The notes beneath the pieces are model-generated. The model had not been told where the DNA came from, searched no databases, and saw only the letters and a list, made by a program, of their open reading frames with translations. Made by a program: the position numbers and the translations under genes. This document shows positions 6,418 to 6,965 of a stretch of DNA of 6,965 nt, in pieces; the first letter of the stretch is position 1, and each line of letters opens with the position of its first letter. The stretch is from Planctomycetaceae bacterium UBA6163 (GTDB lineage Bacteria; Planctomycetota; Planctomycetia; Pirellulales; Pirellulaceae). Location of the stretch: positions 930-7,894 of the forward strand of contig DIUH01000336.1 of NCBI GenBank assembly GCA_002428205.1. The letters are read 5' to 3'.

Positions 6418-6422
6418 AGGAG
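6418..6422 (+). promoter_or_regulatory. Ribosome binding site before the interrupted methyltransferase gene
   Basis: AGGAG stands six bases before TTG 6429. This near-ideal spacing marks TTG as the ancestral start of the downstream frame and shows that the gene was set up to follow the ABC ATPase by 26 bp in an operon. Confidence 0.6.
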
Positions 6423-6428
6423 CCCCCT

Positions 6429-6965
6429 TTGAACGTCAATGACCAGCAAGACGCTGATGAGAACACGGACGATGCAGAACTGTAGGCCGAGTTTCGGTTG
6501 CTGTGGCGTGACGCTGCTGCGATTTGGGACGAACACGAAAATGAACCGGCGTTTGAAGGCTACGTCGGCTCGGACTTCTTTGCCGCATGGACGATCCTGA
6601 AATCGCTGCGCGGTCGCGGAACGACGTTCCTGGAATGGGGTTCGGGGCTAGGCGTTGTCGCGATCATGGCGTCGCGAATGGGTTTTGAGTCCGCCGGTAT
6701 TGAGATCGAACCTCACTTGGTCGAACTGGCACAAACGCTGGCTAAACGCTACTCAGCCGATGTCGATTTCGTTTGCGGGTCGTTCGTGCCCGATGGCTTC
6801 GAGCCGGACGCATCGGTGGGAGACGAGTTCTTTCGCACCGACAGCGACAGTGCATCGGGTTACGACCAACTCGATCGCGAACTTTCTGACTTTGACATTG
6901 TCTACGCCTACCCTTGGCCCGACGAGCAAGGGTTGTTCAACAGCATTATGAAACGCTGTGGCGGC
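6429..6965 (+). pseudogene. SAM-dependent methyltransferase-like gene, interrupted by in-frame TAG and cut by the window edge
   Basis: From TTG 6429 the frame reads 18 codons of an acidic, polar N terminus, then TAG at 6483-6485. It then stays open for 160 codons to the window edge. The part after the stop is clearly protein-like: a helix AEFRLLWRDAAAIWDE, then FLEWGSGLG (6627-6653), a class I methyltransferase motif I with a Trp variant. GIEIEP follows, with the acidic residue that usually holds the SAM ribose, then a helix, and later DIVYAYPWPDE (about 6894-6926), which resembles motif IV/post-IV regions. Family members methylate small molecules or macromolecules; the substrate is unknown. 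A single change such as CAG to TAG would explain the stop. Alternatives are restart at TTG 6498, stop read-through, or a sequencing error. Intact codons after the stop argue that any inactivation is recent. The 3' end is not in the window. Confidence 0.7.

Noticed and set aside
6655..6951. 98-codon plus-strand open frame inside the methyltransferase-like gene
   Set aside because: It is in a different frame from the methyltransferase motifs, which are clear in the frame starting at 6486.

Overview
The window looks like chromosomal DNA from a planctomycete, probably Rhodopirellula-like (Pirellulales). This is inferred from a moderately GC-rich sequence with many CGATCG-type words, weak or missing Shine-Dalgarno sites, TTG and GTG starts, a Hanks-type kinase, and two unnamed proteins whose style I associate with that group. 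No database search was possible.

Layout. Positions 17-2623 (minus strand) hold a likely three-gene operon, read right to left: a degenerate Ser/Thr kinase-like protein, a disordered Q/R/A-rich hypothetical protein, and a beta-hydroxyacid dehydrogenase whose TTG start overlaps the end of the preceding gene. A 243-bp divergent intergenic region separates this operon from a plus-strand lipoprotein gene (2867-4027). That gene encodes a sugar-type ABC substrate-binding protein. Next come 297 bp of non-coding DNA with a degenerate heptamer repeat and a possible mini-ORF, then a conserved-looking hypothetical protein (4325-5083). A tightly spaced plus-strand run follows: smpB (5149-5700), a LolD/MacB-type ABC ATPase (5728-6402), and a SAM-dependent methyltransferase-like gene that runs off the right edge.

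Most notable points. (1) The substrate-binding protein appears circularly permuted. Behind one signal peptide, the half that is normally C-terminal comes first and the half that is normally N-terminal comes second. All recognisable ligand-contact positions are kept and no segment is duplicated. (2) The kinase keeps its catalytic loop and metal-binding Asp but has Arg in place of the ATP-anchoring Lys and a degraded glycine loop. (3) The methyltransferase-like gene has a good ribosome binding site and TTG start but an in-frame TAG after 18 codons, with intact coding sequence after the stop.

How the genes work together is only partly clear. The minus-strand genes are probably co-transcribed without an obvious shared pathway. 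smpB supports trans-translation. Neither the substrate-binding protein nor the ABC ATPase has a membrane partner in view.
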